This document shows positions 36,916-50,611 of a stretch of 64,000 bases of DNA, one piece after another. Origin of the DNA: Parus major (Eukaryota; Chordata; Aves; Passeriformes; Paridae). Location: assembly GCF_001522545.3 (NCBI RefSeq), contig NC_031769.1, positions 18,955,875-19,019,874 of the forward strand, in the 5' to 3' direction. The notes beneath the pieces were generated by a model that did not search any database, was not told where the DNA came from, and saw only the letters and a program-made list of their open reading frames with translations. Positions within the stretch are counted from its first letter, which is position 1. Each line of letters begins with the position of its first letter. The translations under genes were made by a program, and so were the position numbers.

Positions 36916-39900
36916 GCAGGTATTAGAGATGAATTTCACAGATGCTTGGGGAATTCTCTCTCTAGTTTCTTGTTACCAAGTTAAATTTATGAAATCTTCA
37001 GAGGAATGACCTTTAAACAATTTATGAGAACCTAAGACACTTTAGACGCAATAAAAATAATTTCATCACAACCTTTCTTCCAGCTTCACATTCTCTTAGC
37101 GTTGTTATGGTTACAGAGTCAAGACTTGAGAATTTAGGAGAAGCTGGAACTGAGGATTCCCATACAATTTCAATTCAAACCCTCAGGTATGCCTGTTCAA
37201 GCACATATTTAATTGGAAGATAACAAACTTGCCATGAACCTCCCTCCCAAATCTGAAGCTTTAATTCTAGTATTTAGCATTGCAACATGATTCTAATCAT
37301 GGCATACTGCAGAGGTAATTCACAATATCTAATAAAAAAAGAAGAAAAAAGCAAGCAGATAAAAACCCAATTGTTATTACTAACAGCTAAATCATCTGTT
37401 CTGCTCTTCATATTTAAACCTTCAAACTTCTGCACTTACTGATACACTATTTGTTGATATGAAATTTGAACTCCAAGTGCATTCTTGAAACTTTTATTGA
37501 GGAAAATAGGTCTAAATGTGGCTTATTTGAATTAATTTAATAGAAGAGTTAATTTCAACTGTTATACCTGGCATTTTGATGATTTGATGAAATCACTCCT
37601 GTGATTCATGTGTCACATATTTGTAATAACATATGGTGAGCTATAGCTAATGATAGAAGAATTTCTAACAGCGTTCCAGCATCCATTCAGCAAAGTCTCT
37701 TCTTGTTTACAGCCATGGAATATGCAGTACAGATGAAGAAATGAGAACTATTCCCCTGATGTTAGCACTACTGTGAAATGAATCTCTGAACGTAAAACAA
37801 TTCTGAGCAGCCTTTATGCTCCTTTGCATTTACTGCCAGGCAGAACAAAAGCCTAGTTAGCCTGCATTGCTGGTCAGCAGCTCTGACAGAGGCAATACCC
37901 AAAAACCTGTAAAGTCCAAGAATCCTTGCTATGTTCTGTTTTTCTACTGATGATTTTATGTCAGCAGCTGGGACAAGGTGGCAGGAAGCCATGACAAACA
38001 TTCTGTATCAATAAGGGGCAGATTTACATTTTGTAAAGCCACAGGACTGAGGTGCTTATATAAGCTGAAGTCAGCTTTTATGTAGCTGAAAAAGTGATTT
38101 CATTAACCCACTTCTCCTCATCTAAGGACATTGCAGTTTTTCATCTATTTAGAATAAAAAGTGTATATTTTTTCCTTCAGAATCCGTAGCAGATGATATA
38201 TTTTTTTTACTGCTGTTGAACAGGCTTTTACAAAGCTGGTACAATGCCCTGCCTTTATTCTTCAACATCAAATATATGAAAACCATGACCAGATAACTTA
38301 CTTTCAAATATACTTTTAAAGAATGAGAATAAGAAATATATCATATTGGTGCACATCAGTTCCCTTTTTTCTTTTAGAGTAAATAAATTAATAATGTATT
38401 ATATTGTTACATATATGTTCTCAAACATAACCTGAGGTAATCAACTCTCTAATGTGGAAAAGGAGACTGAATTTATTTGCACATGATAGTTTGCTACCTT
38501 TTGAGTGAAGTTCGATATTGATATTTTCAATTTCTTTTGCTAGGCTTTTTTTTTTTTTTTTACTAGAAAGATTTCTTGCAGCAGTTTTATTGGCACTGTT
38601 AATGTAAAGACAACAATAAAACAAAGTTTATCCTTCTTTTTGTAAGGTACTTGATGATCAGCTACTTTACAGTTTCCAGTTCTGTCATCTAATTTTCCTG
38701 TCCACTTTTTTCTGTCCTTTTTCTTGTCTTGGGAAATAGTATAAATGTTAGAGTTCAGTAGTCTATGGTACCCTTTTTCTCTATCCAAAACTAGTATAGT
38801 GTAGCTTTTTTGGTTACATTGTGATACTAAGCACAACTCACCATTGGAACTACATCTGGACCCAGCCTACTAAAGCCCAGAATATATATTGTGGGCACCA
38901 GGTACTCATAGAGACCTGTGAAATAGTGATAGGATAATGCAAGGCTAATTTGTTGTCCATTTTTGCCATTTTATCCAAGACAATCAATGCTTGATTTTCA
39001 TATTGAAATTCTGCAGATCTCAGCTTATTTTTTTCCAAATGCAATTATGCATATTAAGTTTCAGCTTTATGTTAAATTCATTTAATTAATGTGATAGCTT
39101 TGGTTGAATCTCCTGATGGAGGAAAGGGGCTTTTTTTTTTCTGGGAAACTACTGACCAGCCAGATGAGAGATGGGGAGAAGAGCAGAGGCTGCAGATGAA
39201 ATCACACTGGGCAGGACAGGGAAGCACTGGAAAGTTGCTGGCCTGTGGTTCACCTAAAAAGGCTGAGAAACAACAGTAAGGGCAGGAGAGAGGCAAGAGG
39301 ATGAGCCAGGGACAGAGCCAAGGGGATGTTTCTTTGGGACAGAAAGAGGAGCAGAGCTTGCAGTTACTCAGAAAATGTCTGATTTTACTGCAGCAAATAG
39401 GGAGGTGAGAACAGATATGTGAGGAAAAGTAGGCAAGGGGACAGCTCTGAGTAAATGTTCTTATTTCTACTTTATTGTCCCTAGTCACACTGAGCCTTCT
39501 CAATTTGTGTTCCAATTCAGATTCCAGTAAAAGCTGGCTTTTAGTTTAAAAGCCTTTTTGTGTTTAGTCTGGGCATGTCCACTTTTAAGACAGAGCATTT
39601 TGCAAGTACATCTTATGGGATCAAAAACTAACACAACGATATTATTAGGGGAAAAAAAAAAGCCAATATTTTTTTTTTTGCCCTTGGCCTGAATTCAGCC
39701 TCAGGGTAGGTCACAATATATTCCAACCTTGCCAGCCACAGAAATAAAGTTTCCTTTAGGAAGTTCCATCTTTTGGGGGTGACAATATGGTAAAACTTCC
39801 AGTAAAAATGATTGGCTAAGGTAGCAGCTGTGTCTGCAGGTGTTTTCCCATGCACAAGTACAAGAGGAGACATGCTGTTGTCTCAGTTGCTGTGAAGCTG

Positions 39901-40888
39901 CAGGAGTCTGAGCCTGCTTCTGCTTCTGCTTGTCTAAAAAGGTGGAAAGCAGAGGAAAACATGCTGCACGATGGACTTGCTTTGTGAGCCAATGTTTGGG
40001 ACTTACTTTCTAAAATATTTTTTTTAATATACAACACAAGTGATAAAAACCTGCATTTTCATTGTTTTCTAAATAATAACTTTATCTAAGATTTTAATAT
40101 CTTTAAATATTAGATTGTATATTGTGATTATTAGCAAATGGAATAAAAATATATTTTGCTTTTTTTGTGGATTTAATAATGCTTAGTTTTTAATGTGCTT
40201 CCACCCATTCATAGTCTCAAAAAATTACTTTTCTCGTGTCCTTATGATTTCTTCCACTTTTAGCCTATTTCTTCAAGATCTCTATGGTACTCTCAACATT
40301 CTCACATGAGAACATTGACAAGGCTTAGCATTATGTCATGGGGTGTGTGTTGGAAAATACATGCAGGGCAAAGTGGATAGATAACTATTGAGGCTATGCT
40401 GCCATTTTGCTTTAAAGACAGCAGAGAATTAAAAAAAAACAAACCAGGTTCTCAGGTAATTCTTTAGTAACTATTTTTTCAAAAAAGTTCTAGAGATCAT
40501 CTCGGACATCTCTCTCTCATATCAAGATTAGTCAAATTTGATAGACCAGCTAAATATGGACTTAGGTGGAAAGAATCATGTTCTGACAAATAGAATAGCA
40601 GTATTTGCACTAACTTTGTTTCCTTAGCATATCAGGATAAAAATCAGTTTAAAAATAATGATTTTTTTGTGACCAGTGTGTACTAAGACTTGTGTGTTCC
40701 ATACAGACATAACATTTTCTCATAAGCCATTACATCTGAAAACACTAAGGGAAGGCTCAGCAGCTACTTCCTATAAATTCCAGAGAGCAGCCCTGTGCCA
40801 GAACTGTATATTGATGAATGGCACAAGAGGAAATCTTGATGAACAAACATGCTTTTAGTGTAGCCAGCTGACATAATACACTGTGGCT

Positions 40889-40938
40889 TCCTTCCTTCCT
40901 CCTGTCCTCCATCCCCTCTTGCCCTCCCTCCCTTCCCT
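40889..40938 (+). repeat. Pyrimidine-rich tract
   Basis: Runs of CTTCC, CCTCC and CCCTCCC over 50 bp; an imperfect (CTTCC)n-type tract. Confidence 0.7.
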
Positions 40939-41842
40939 GAAAATTAGTTGTCAAAAATCTTATAGTCAGGCTCACCCCAGGGGAAACTGAAAGGAAAAAC
41001 AATATCTGTTTCCTTCTCTCAGCTCTTACACATAAGGAACCATACTGGGACAAAATAATATTTTATAAGTATTTGCACCTCTGTCATGTTGTTGTTGTTA
41101 ATGTGCTACCTTCAACTTAATTTTTAGCTCTTTAGGTAATCTGTATCCACATCTATGTTTGGCATTGCCCTATTTCCATTATTAATTAAACACATCTCTT
41201 GGTTATTTCAATGGTGTGTGGCAGCATGGAGAGACCATGGGATCTGTAGTCAGATCTTTGCCCCATTCTCCCCTTGCGTCTCTAAGGGACAAGGTGATTT
41301 TCCCTAAGATAAGGACACCAGGTTTGTGTTGCAGGAGGAACTCTCTGGATGCTTGAACAATGAATGATTCCAGAGTGGGAAAGCTGTGATGACTGTGGTT
41401 GGCTTTGGTGTATAAAGTGCTGCTGGAGACTGGGCCAGCTGGTCTCATGAGGTCATAGGCATCTTCCAGGTAGATCCCATGGTGGCAGGGACTCAATTTC
41501 GAGTAAAAGTGCTAAGATCCAGACAAATACAGAGACAAAATTCTAAAGAAACTACATAGGTGCTTTGTTGCCTTTTAACTGTGCATGCTTCACAGCCAGA
41601 GACTGAAACCTGTCTGTTTGTAGGTGAACCTGCTCCCAGTATCACCCTTCAGACTTGCTTGTGATATATACTGCACTGGCAACATTTAGAGACTGTATTA
41701 GCAATAAACCTAATCATAATCATTCACATAATCAGCATCACACTTCTTGTGCCTGATTGAATCGTTTCTCTGTAACTCTGGCACAAGGTCTTAGAAATGT
41801 TTTAAAACCACTCACAGTTCCACCAGTTTAGAAACAAATCTA

Positions 41843-41865
41843 CATATGTGTGTATATATATATAC
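41843..41865. repeat. TG/TA microsatellite
   Basis: TATGTGTGTATATATATATA; short compound dinucleotide repeat. Confidence 0.7.
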
Positions 41866-42316
41866 AGAGAGGTTTCTCTGCTACACTGCCTGATCCCTGT
41901 GTGTCCTTCTCCTGAGCTTAACTAAGCCAATGAGTACAGAAAGCTCAGCTCTTTGCTCAGGCTGACCTCATGAAAAGTTAAATTAATTGACTTGAAGGAC
42001 AGTGAATAATTTCCATTTGAGAGTAAAAGCTATTTGAAATGGTTCAGAGAACAAATGTTGGCTCGGGTCTCAAGCATACACATACCCCTGCCACCCACCT
42101 CCCCTGGCTTTTTTAATAAACTCTAAAATGATTTGGCAGAATAGAAAGCCAAAAACTGAACTCTAATCTTAATTGCATTAAAATAAACAAACAAAAACCC
42201 CAAATAAATAAAATACAATTATTTGTTTTTTACCCGCTTATCATAAGTAAGGTTTTTAAGTGACAGTACTTAAAGTACCTTTTGGGATGCTGTACAGCAA
42301 TTCTCAAAGTTAGATT

Positions 42317-42365
42317 TACATATATATAGATATTTATATATATATATTATATATATAATATAAGT
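42317..42365. repeat. Imperfect (TA)n tract
   Basis: About 50 bp of TATATA interrupted by G or TT, able to fold on itself. Intronic. Confidence 0.75.
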
Positions 42366-45300
42366 AAATAAAACATAAATTGCTTATAACATTTTATGGA
42401 TATATAGATTTTCTGCTTTAAGCAGTTAGTTATGGCAGACTTCCATTATAAGGAATTTAATTCATGTGCTTTTTCTGAAATATCCAGGAGCAAAAGAAAA
42501 GTTTATAATCCTATATTATGTTCCCAGGTTTACTTTGAAGGCAAACTGTTAAACAGGTATATAACCCCTAACATTGTAGCAGTTAGGATTTCTGAAGATG
42601 GAAGAGTAAAAGTGCCTTCCATCAATAAGAGTTTACAGATTACAATATTTTCTGAGACTCTTCACTTGATTTCAACTGGAATTCCAACAAAAAAGTATTT
42701 TCCCTAATATTTTATATTTAGGACAGAAGTTAAATACCACATGACTACTTTGTAGGATATTTCCAGAGAAGGTCTTATGAAGAAAAAATGTGAGGAAGAA
42801 AGGCCAATTTACCAACCAAAAGCCAAAATAATGAGTTGTTCTAAATGCACACAATAAAGAACACCCATATCACCGGTTTCACATAATAGAGATTTGGCTT
42901 CTAATACTTCCAAAAAAAAAAGAAAGTACCACGTTGGATCTGAAGTAACCTAAATAGCAAAACATAAAACTACGGCAAAACAAGATTATGGCAAAGAATA
43001 AAACTGAATCAGCTATGTTAAGGGGTGCAAGAAAAATACAATAATTTTAAATAAGTGAAATCCTTTCATAAAGATTATAGAAATGATTCTTTGAATATTC
43101 AAAAAAATTCAAACACAGACCGTGTGCTTGAAAGACTGGGCTTTGTCACAGATTTCATGTTAGAGCTCAAAAAAAGTCAGGGTGCGTAAGCTACAGTGTT
43201 GTAGTTTATACAGGTCAATAAATGTCTGACTCTGTGAAGGACTGTTTAGAAACAAATTCAAAAGTAAAAGGAGAAATTAGATCCAGGGTATTATTAAAAA
43301 CTCTTCAAACCTAACACAAACCAATTGAAAAAAGTTCTATTTCAAAGTATTTACTTTTGGTAAGACATGATCAAAAAGCTACCTAATTTATGAAGTCAAC
43401 ATTGGTGTAAGGCTGACTGGCTTTTCACTTTACATTTACAGATGGAGAGAAGAATATTTACATCAGCAAAAGAATTGGTTCTTTTATTGTTGCTGTGTTA
43501 CTCAATACTAAAAACTTTTTTAAGTATTTAAGAATGAATGGAAAATAAAAGGCTTGTGGAACCAACATATTGACAAGAGTGGAAACAGGATTTGTTGCAG
43601 GCGTATACCTATTGTAGAACCTGTATTAACAGCAGTGCAAACTAAAGGATCCTCTCAGTTTTATAAACTGAGAACTGAATATTGTTTGGTTTCTTTTTAT
43701 TTTACCACTGGAATTTTGCCAATACCTCAGACTATCAGTCTTTTCTTGAAGGTTTAAGGGTTAACTTGAGATCCACACTTGGTGTTCATGCACTTGGCAG
43801 TCTTGTGAATAAACCTTTATGTGATTTTATTTATCTTTGAGGTTAATTATTTTTTCCTGAGCTTGTCCCAGTGCAGTTCCGTTCCAACTCTTCTTTTATT
43901 TCTTCCTCAAGAAAGAGACTTTGAGAACTTACTTTCCATGAGGATTCAATAAAAGCAGCCTTCCTGTTGCTCTGGTCACCCACACAGCAAAAAGGAAGTT
44001 AAACTGTTTGCTGACATATCTCTTATGGTTTGGGTCTGAGCCTTTGCTCTTGAGCCTGCTGCCAAAGTCTGACTTGCACAGACAATACTTTGTGGGTGGT
44101 GACTTCACTGGGAATCCAGAGCCAAGAATTGGAGAAATGTCCTGTGTGCCATATCTGTGGTGGTTAGGAATGCATTACCGGATCCACACTTTTAAAGTTA
44201 CAGCAGATGTACTTATTTTGTGGTAACTTGCAGTGGAAGAAAGTCATTCTCTGGCCCCTAAACTCCTGCTTAGTTAATCATAAGGAAGGTCAGTAAATGC
44301 AGTGTTTTTCTCATGACATTTTATAAACATAGGGTTTCAAAGTGAATGTGGATGGAAAGGCAAATAATCCTTCTATTCCTTATGATCTGCATATAATTGT
44401 GGTTTGCCTGGACTGGCTGAAAGCTTAGCCTAATTATTTGGAAAGATTGGAACTGTTTAGAGAGCTATTCTATCTGCATCAATTCCTAACTTACCCTTGC
44501 TTTCTTTGGAAAATACAGATGAATTTTGATACATTCACTGATAACAGATATATAAAGTCTATCCTAGATCAAGATGTGGTATTTCTATTAATATCATTGA
44601 TATATTTCTACAAGGAATTTAATTCATAGTCATCTCTAAGGGAGCAGAAATGAACACATAAACCAGCATTTACATAAAAGAAGTAAGTAGATATTAGACA
44701 GAAAGATATTGATTGCTGTTTGGTATATCTAATTTATTCCTGCATATATGTGACATTATGAGCAAAAAAGTAAAAGCCTCATTTAAAGTTGAGTACTGAT
44801 TCCAGACAGAATAAATCATTCCAGTTTTGCTTTAGTATGTGACTGAAAATAATATTTACTGAATATTCTTAACTAGAGTCTACTCACAAAACAGAGCACT
44901 TCACAAATAGTCCTGCAGAATCTATTAATCAAATTATTATGTACATTTATCATTGCCTTATTCTGGCACAGGTCTTCCAGAAGCGTCAGTAACATTGAAA
45001 AATAAATAGCAACACTAGTACTGATAATTAATTTGAGTTTTCAATTTTTTTTATCAAGTACACAAGAAAATCCAAGTCTTCTGCAAAGAACATATTATGC
45101 TTTCACAATTATTAATTTTTTTTTTTTTCCAGACACTGTTTGAGAATTAGAAATCTCTAAGTATGCAGAAACTTAACATATGATTAGTTACTTAAAATTT
45201 ACCACTGTAGATCCTGTGTTTGTTATTATATCTGTGTCTGATTTCATCAATGCAAATAAAAATCCAGAGTCCCTCTCATGAAGAGCTTGAAACAAGCACA

Positions 45301-45771
45301 CTAAAAGTTCTGGAGGAGATATAGCACTATTATAAGATTGTTACTGATGAAGTCATAGTTGAAAAAAGTGAACTTTGTTAGTATTAAAGTGATATTTTAT
45401 CAAAAAGCCTCTTGAAAGTAAGTGGGATATGGGTTTTAGAATTGCTTGCATGCTTTAGAAGACTTTGTGTTAGGGAAGCTGCACATCCTAAGCTCAGAAA
45501 TCCTCAATTCCAGACTTGCACAATTATTCTCAGGACTGCCAGGCTTCATAAATCTGTGTCTGAAATTGCTGCTTGAACTGCCCTAAGAATAGCAACAGCA
45601 AAAAAAAAATATTTCCATGTGGCTTCTTTGTTGCAGAAGAGTGAAATTGGTCATAAGGAATGCACACACTTGGCACTGCTCTGAATACTTAGCTTCAATA
45701 ACTTTTTAAACGCCTAAAAAAAAAAAGGTGGTTTACAGTTTCTCTGAGTTTCCTGTTTCACTAATGCTACA

Positions 45772-46108
45772 TGTTTTGGTTTTGTGTGGCAATGTTTTGG
45801 AAGTGGGGGGGACTACAGGGATGGCTACTGTGAGAAGCTGCCAGCATCTTCCCTTGTCCAACAGAGAAAATGCCAGCTGGCTCCGAGACCGACCTGCTGC
45901 TGGCAAAGGCTGAGCCCATCAGGGATTTTCCCAAAGTCAAGGTCTGTTTTGCCCGTGATGGTAACTGGTGAGTGATGTGTCCCTGTCCTCATCTCAACCC
46001 AGGAGCCTTTCACTGCATTTTCTCTCCCCTGTCCAGCTGAGAAGGAGAGTGATAGAGTGGCTTTGGTGGGCATCTGGTGTTCTGCCAGCGTCAACTCGCT
46101 GCACTGCA
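45772..46108 (+). mobile_element. Internally shortened solo LTR, avian ERV-L-like
   Basis: A 337-bp element starting TGTTTTGGTTTTGTGTGGC and ending in CGCTGCACTGCA, flanked by CTACA and CCACA (5-bp target duplication with one transition). It keeps the 5' block (GGGACTACAGGG, TGTGAGAAGCTGCC, GCCAGCTGGCTCCGAGACC) and the 3' block (CTCCCCTGTCCAGCTGAGAAGG, GGCATCTGG) shared with the longer LTRs, but the middle, including the AATAAA region, is missing. No internal retroviral sequence is present. Overlapping ORFs of 61-110 aa are chance reading frames in the LTR. Confidence 0.8.
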
Positions 46109-46449
46109 CCACAATATGGGCCACGTACAGGAGTCTTCTGGCACCTTTTGTGTTTTGGTAACGTTAGAGAGGAGACTCTTATGGGATATTGGATGGAAAT
46201 ACTTTGTATCAAGGACTACATTAAGAAGACAAAAAAATTGTTTATTCATATTTTGAAAAATTACTCCATCTCCTCAGAACTTCTCCCCTTCATCACGTAA
46301 CGTATACATGTCCCTGATGTGTTTGTGCAGTGATATGCCAGGCTTGTATGGAAAGAAAGAGTCTAAGAATAAATACAAGTATTCTTCTTTTCTACATATT
46401 CCAGAGATTTTGGCTTGGCCAGATGGGTTATTCTCTGTCAAAAATACTT

Positions 46450-46513
46450 ATGTAGACAATTACATAATGTCTACATTAATACATTAGAATTGTCTAAAAT
46501 ACATTAGACAATT
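46450..46513. repeat. Two neighbouring palindromes built on the same word
   Basis: ATGTAGACA at 46450-46458 pairs with TGTCTACAT at 46468-46476. AATTGTCTAA at 46488-46497 pairs with TTAGACAATT at 46504-46513. Both use a TAGACAATT core, which also occurs as near direct copies. Confidence 0.7.
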
Positions 46514-46622
46514 ATGACTAGATAGCACTTTTCAGAATATTTTATAAAATTTCTGCTTTTCACCAGAAAACTTTAAAATGCTTTTATTCTAGTTAAAAAA
46601 TTATTCCTTTCCTTCACAATTT

Positions 46623-46656
46623 AAGCAAGAATAACGCTAAAAGCAAGAATAACGCT
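46623..46656. repeat. Two-copy 18-bp tandem duplication
   Basis: AAGCAAGAATAACGCT occurs at 46623-46638 and 46641-46656, just upstream of a CR1 insertion. Confidence 0.75.
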
Positions 46657-46679
46657 ATAATAACACTAATAAGGACATT

Positions 46680-47153
46680 AAAGTTCTGGAGCAAGTCCAG
46701 AGAAGAGCAATGAAGCTGTTGAAAGATCTGCAGCCTCAGTCTGATGAGGAGAGGCTGAGGGAGCTGGGCATGTTCAGCCTGGAGAAAAGAAGGTTCAGGA
46801 GAGACCTTATTGCTCTCTAAAACTACCTGAAAGGAGATTGTAACCACGTGAGGGTTGGCTTCTTCTCCTGAGTAAAAAGTGACAGGACAAGAGGAAACAG
46901 CCTCAATTTCACCAGGAGAGTTTTAGAGTGGATATTAGGAAAATATTTTTCACTGAAAGGGTGATCAGGCATTGGAACAGGTTGCCCAGGGAAGTGGTGA
47001 AACCACTATTTCTACAAGTGTTCAAAGAAATTATGTGGATGTGCCATTTAGGGACATGGTTGTGCAGAAATGTGGTGGCACTGGTTTATGGTTGGATTCA
47101 GTGACCTTGGAGATCTTCTCTAGGCTTAACCTTTCTATGATTCTGTGATTCTA
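46680..47153 (+). mobile_element. CR1 LINE, 3' end
   Basis: About 475 bp: GGAGCAAGTCCAGAGAAG, GAGGAGAGGCTGAGGGAGCT, TTCAGCCTGGAGAAAAGAAG, GGAACAGGTTGCCCAGGGAA, and the tail TTCTATGATTCTGTGATTCT. It is 5'-truncated and interrupted by stops. It lies opposite to the host gene's direction. Confidence 0.94.
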
Positions 47154-49030
47154 CTCTCATTTTCAGTAACATGTCCTTGAAGGGGAAAGATGAAAGGAGA
47201 AAAAGTGATCAACCTTCTAACCAAACTTTAATTCCATCATGTGGTATTTAGCAAAGTCTAAAGAAATTGGGATTTATAGAACTAGGGCAAAATCTGCCTG
47301 TCCTTTAGAGAAATATCCTTTATATCATCTAAATTGAATGCGAATTGTTCTTCTGCCAGTTCCAAGGAAAAAGAAGGAGGTATAAATGAATGAGTTTAGC
47401 CCATAATATTAACTAAAGTTTGGTTGGGTTTGGGGGGGTTGTTTGTTTCATGGTGGTTTTGTTTGTTTGTTTTCTTTATTTTCTCAAAGACCTCATGAAC
47501 TGTAAAGTACTTTCTTAGGCCAACCTAAAAAGGGGAAAGCTCAATTTTGATTAATATTGCAGCACATGTGCACTTCTGAAATATCAACAGAGCTTTGAAT
47601 CTTGCAGTCTAGCCTGCCTGAAGAAATTCATTGTACAGTTCACTGCTGTGCATTTTTTGTGACTTCTTGTACGTTCTTCATAGATGTGAGAAGATATATT
47701 CAAATAAAGATAATCTTGAACATTTACCAAACCATTTGTTCCATCTTTTGCATGCCAATATCAGCTGTGAGGACTTAATACTACTGGAACAAAGTGAGTA
47801 ATTAAAAAACAAGGGCAGAGACTGAAGAAAAAAAGTTGTAAAAGCCGCTCAAATGTCAAAGGCAAGATTTTCATCCCATGCTTTGATTCTTTGGATTTAT
47901 GAGGAAATCATATACCTAATTCCTTCCTGTGCTCAGTCCTGGTTTCATGAACATTTGGAAAGAATTTATTTTGCAAGAGAAAACTACTTTCTGTTCAATT
48001 AGTAAAACAAGTTTTGTCTAATTGTACTCTACACTTTGACAAGAGTGCAGACCTGTTAGAACAAAATCTATTACTATTTTACTGCACTGGGCATGGGATA
48101 GGTTATACTCTCTGTTTGAGCAACCAGTATTTGAAACTTATTCAAATTATACTTGCTAAATAAGAAATTGTAGATGGAGTTGGAATCAATTATGAGGGCT
48201 AGGGAAGCAGGGTCAATATTTAACATTTGATGCAGTCAGGAAAAGGGAGAAGAGAAAAAAAAGAAGAATCCTCTCTGCAGCTGCTTTTGAAGACTATTGG
48301 CCTAAAAACTCTGTAGTCATTCAAGCAAGGAGGGTCAATTCTGCATTAGCTGAGATGCATGATGAAAATTTGGGCAAAAAAATTTGAGTGAGATATGATG
48401 GGTAAGAATGCATCTTAAAAGGAAAAGTCAGGAAAGAGCATTCAAGGTACAAATACAACTTGTACCATTAGAAGTGCAGAGTGTAGAAAAGCAGAGCAGT
48501 TCAGGGTGATTAAAGAAAGGGCTTTCTGAGGGACTTTTTCACAAGACTAAAATTCAAGGGACATTGACCTTCTACTACGTATAAGACTGCACAGAGAAAG
48601 TTGATTATTGTTTCACCATCTTTTTCAAATGCACACTGGTTCTACCATATAAAACCTTGAACAGACAAAAATAAAATATGGCATGGTACATTGTTTTGGT
48701 CCCATTCTGACACTTATTAAAATCTTACTCTCTGAGAGGTTTCAATGAAAATACAAATAAATATATATCTTTAAAAAGATAAGAAAGAGTAATTTGATAA
48801 TATACCAATGTCTATATTGTATTTAAATGCACAGTTGTGTTGTATGGTTCTATCTTGAAATGAGGTGTGCACAGTTCTGTCGCACTATGATTTTTGTAGA
48901 TCAGAGTAAAATAAACAGTATATCACAAACTCTTTAGGTTACAAAAACTTTTATCCTGTTGTCTGTAGTAGCAGCCCACTGAAATTAATTTTAAGGGTAG
49001 AAAGTTTTAGACAGCTGTAGAAGAATTATG

Positions 49031-49060
49031 CACATATACACACATACATATATATATAGT
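49031..49060. repeat. CA/TA microsatellite
   Basis: CACATATACACACATACATATATATATAG-type compound dinucleotide run of about 30 bp. Confidence 0.6.
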
Positions 49061-50611
49061 TAATGGTATTGGCTGCACAGCTGTATGTTCATTTTTAGCT
49101 TTCCCCTACTATCTTATGATCTGTCAGATAAAAAGTTCTCAGCTGCATCCATTAAGTACAACACTCTCAATATGTGGGTTTTATAGTGCTGATCAAAGTG
49201 ACTTTACTGATAGCATGAGGAAGTTTATAAGTGAAAAAAATTTGATGACAGCTATTAAAGCGCTAGAACCTTAATAACAAGTAGCTTAGCTGTTGTGTAG
49301 CCTCTTAAATTGTGTTCTGCCAAATCATCTCACATTAAATTCTAAAAACCAGAGAGGCAGGAAGATAATACTTGTGAATTTATATGATTATGTAAACATT
49401 ATATTTTCCACACACTAAAATATTAACAAGTTTTTGGATATGTTTCTTCCATTTTCCTATGTATCTAAAAAATTTACATTAATGAAATATTGCTTTGTAA
49501 AAGATAAAGAATAAAGAATAAAGAAAAGCATGGGAAATAAAACTTTTCTTCCCATCTGTTGAAATCTGTTAATAACTCCTAACAGTTAAATTTTGACATT
49601 TATTTGATAGACTACAATATAAATCAAACCATGCACTTTAATTTAGCTGAAAATGAGTAAAAATCAGTTGACTGCAAAATAATACTTAAAATCTAGAAAT
49701 GAAGCCCCCAGAAGAGTAATAACTATTTTTAAATTGGAATTCTGCTCTGTGAAAAGGAAGCACTGGGATATTTGACTCTATGTACCACTGCTTTAAAAAT
49801 GTTTTGTTCAGCTTCTTGTTGTGCAAAGCTGCACTGTCTGTTGCTTGCATAGGAAACTCAAGCATGTAAGTACTGCATAACACAGGCTCCATTTTACTGT
49901 AGGTAGTCAACTTGTTAGCTCCATTTTACAATCTTAAGGAATTTTCTTTAATTTGCACAACTTTTGCCACCAAACTCAGTGGAGCAGACATTTCATCAGT
50001 GGAAAATTCAATAGTTAATAAGGATGAATGGAAAAAAAGATTAAAGTAAGAAATGGAAAAGTTCTAACTGGAAACAAGAAACTCATGAAGCAATAAAAAT
50101 AATTTTCTAATATAGTAGGTTAATGACCCAGAGCTCAAACACATTTAATCTTACAATTTAGACAATCCTTACTGTATAACCTCACCTAGCACTTATATTA
50201 AAGAAGCCATTGTCACACATTGTTGGCTCCAATATTGTTTTCTTTTCCAACAAAGGCACTTGTTGAGGTTAGCCTAGGTGCAATGCATGTGTTTATACAC
50301 AACTGAAATATTCCTCTACCCAAGGAGTTTATACTGCTGCCAAGGTACCCTAAGTATGTACAGAACTAGAGTTAAAAATGACACCTTGGGCTTGGTGACA
50401 GCTCTTTCTCTCTGACCACAGAGAGAATTATCATGGTTTTGACTTTCATGTGGCTGCCCAGAGGGTGACATAAGGCACAGTTTAGTTCAGCATTTCTATG
50501 AAGCCATATGATAATTTGTTATCTATATCTTATAGTACAAAAACATGCATACTGCAAATAAAATATCAAGCATTCTGGTGAGTTAGTTTTCTCATCCTCA
50601 GGGAAGCAATT

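Noticed and set aside
39078..39515. 145-aa minus ORF, the longest in the window
   Set aside because: Cys/Ser/Pro-rich composition reflects a purine-rich plus strand; no domain, no splice logic, and it lies inside the large intron.
45825..46300. Overlapping 72-110 aa ORFs on both strands
   Set aside because: Produced by the short solo LTR and its flank.
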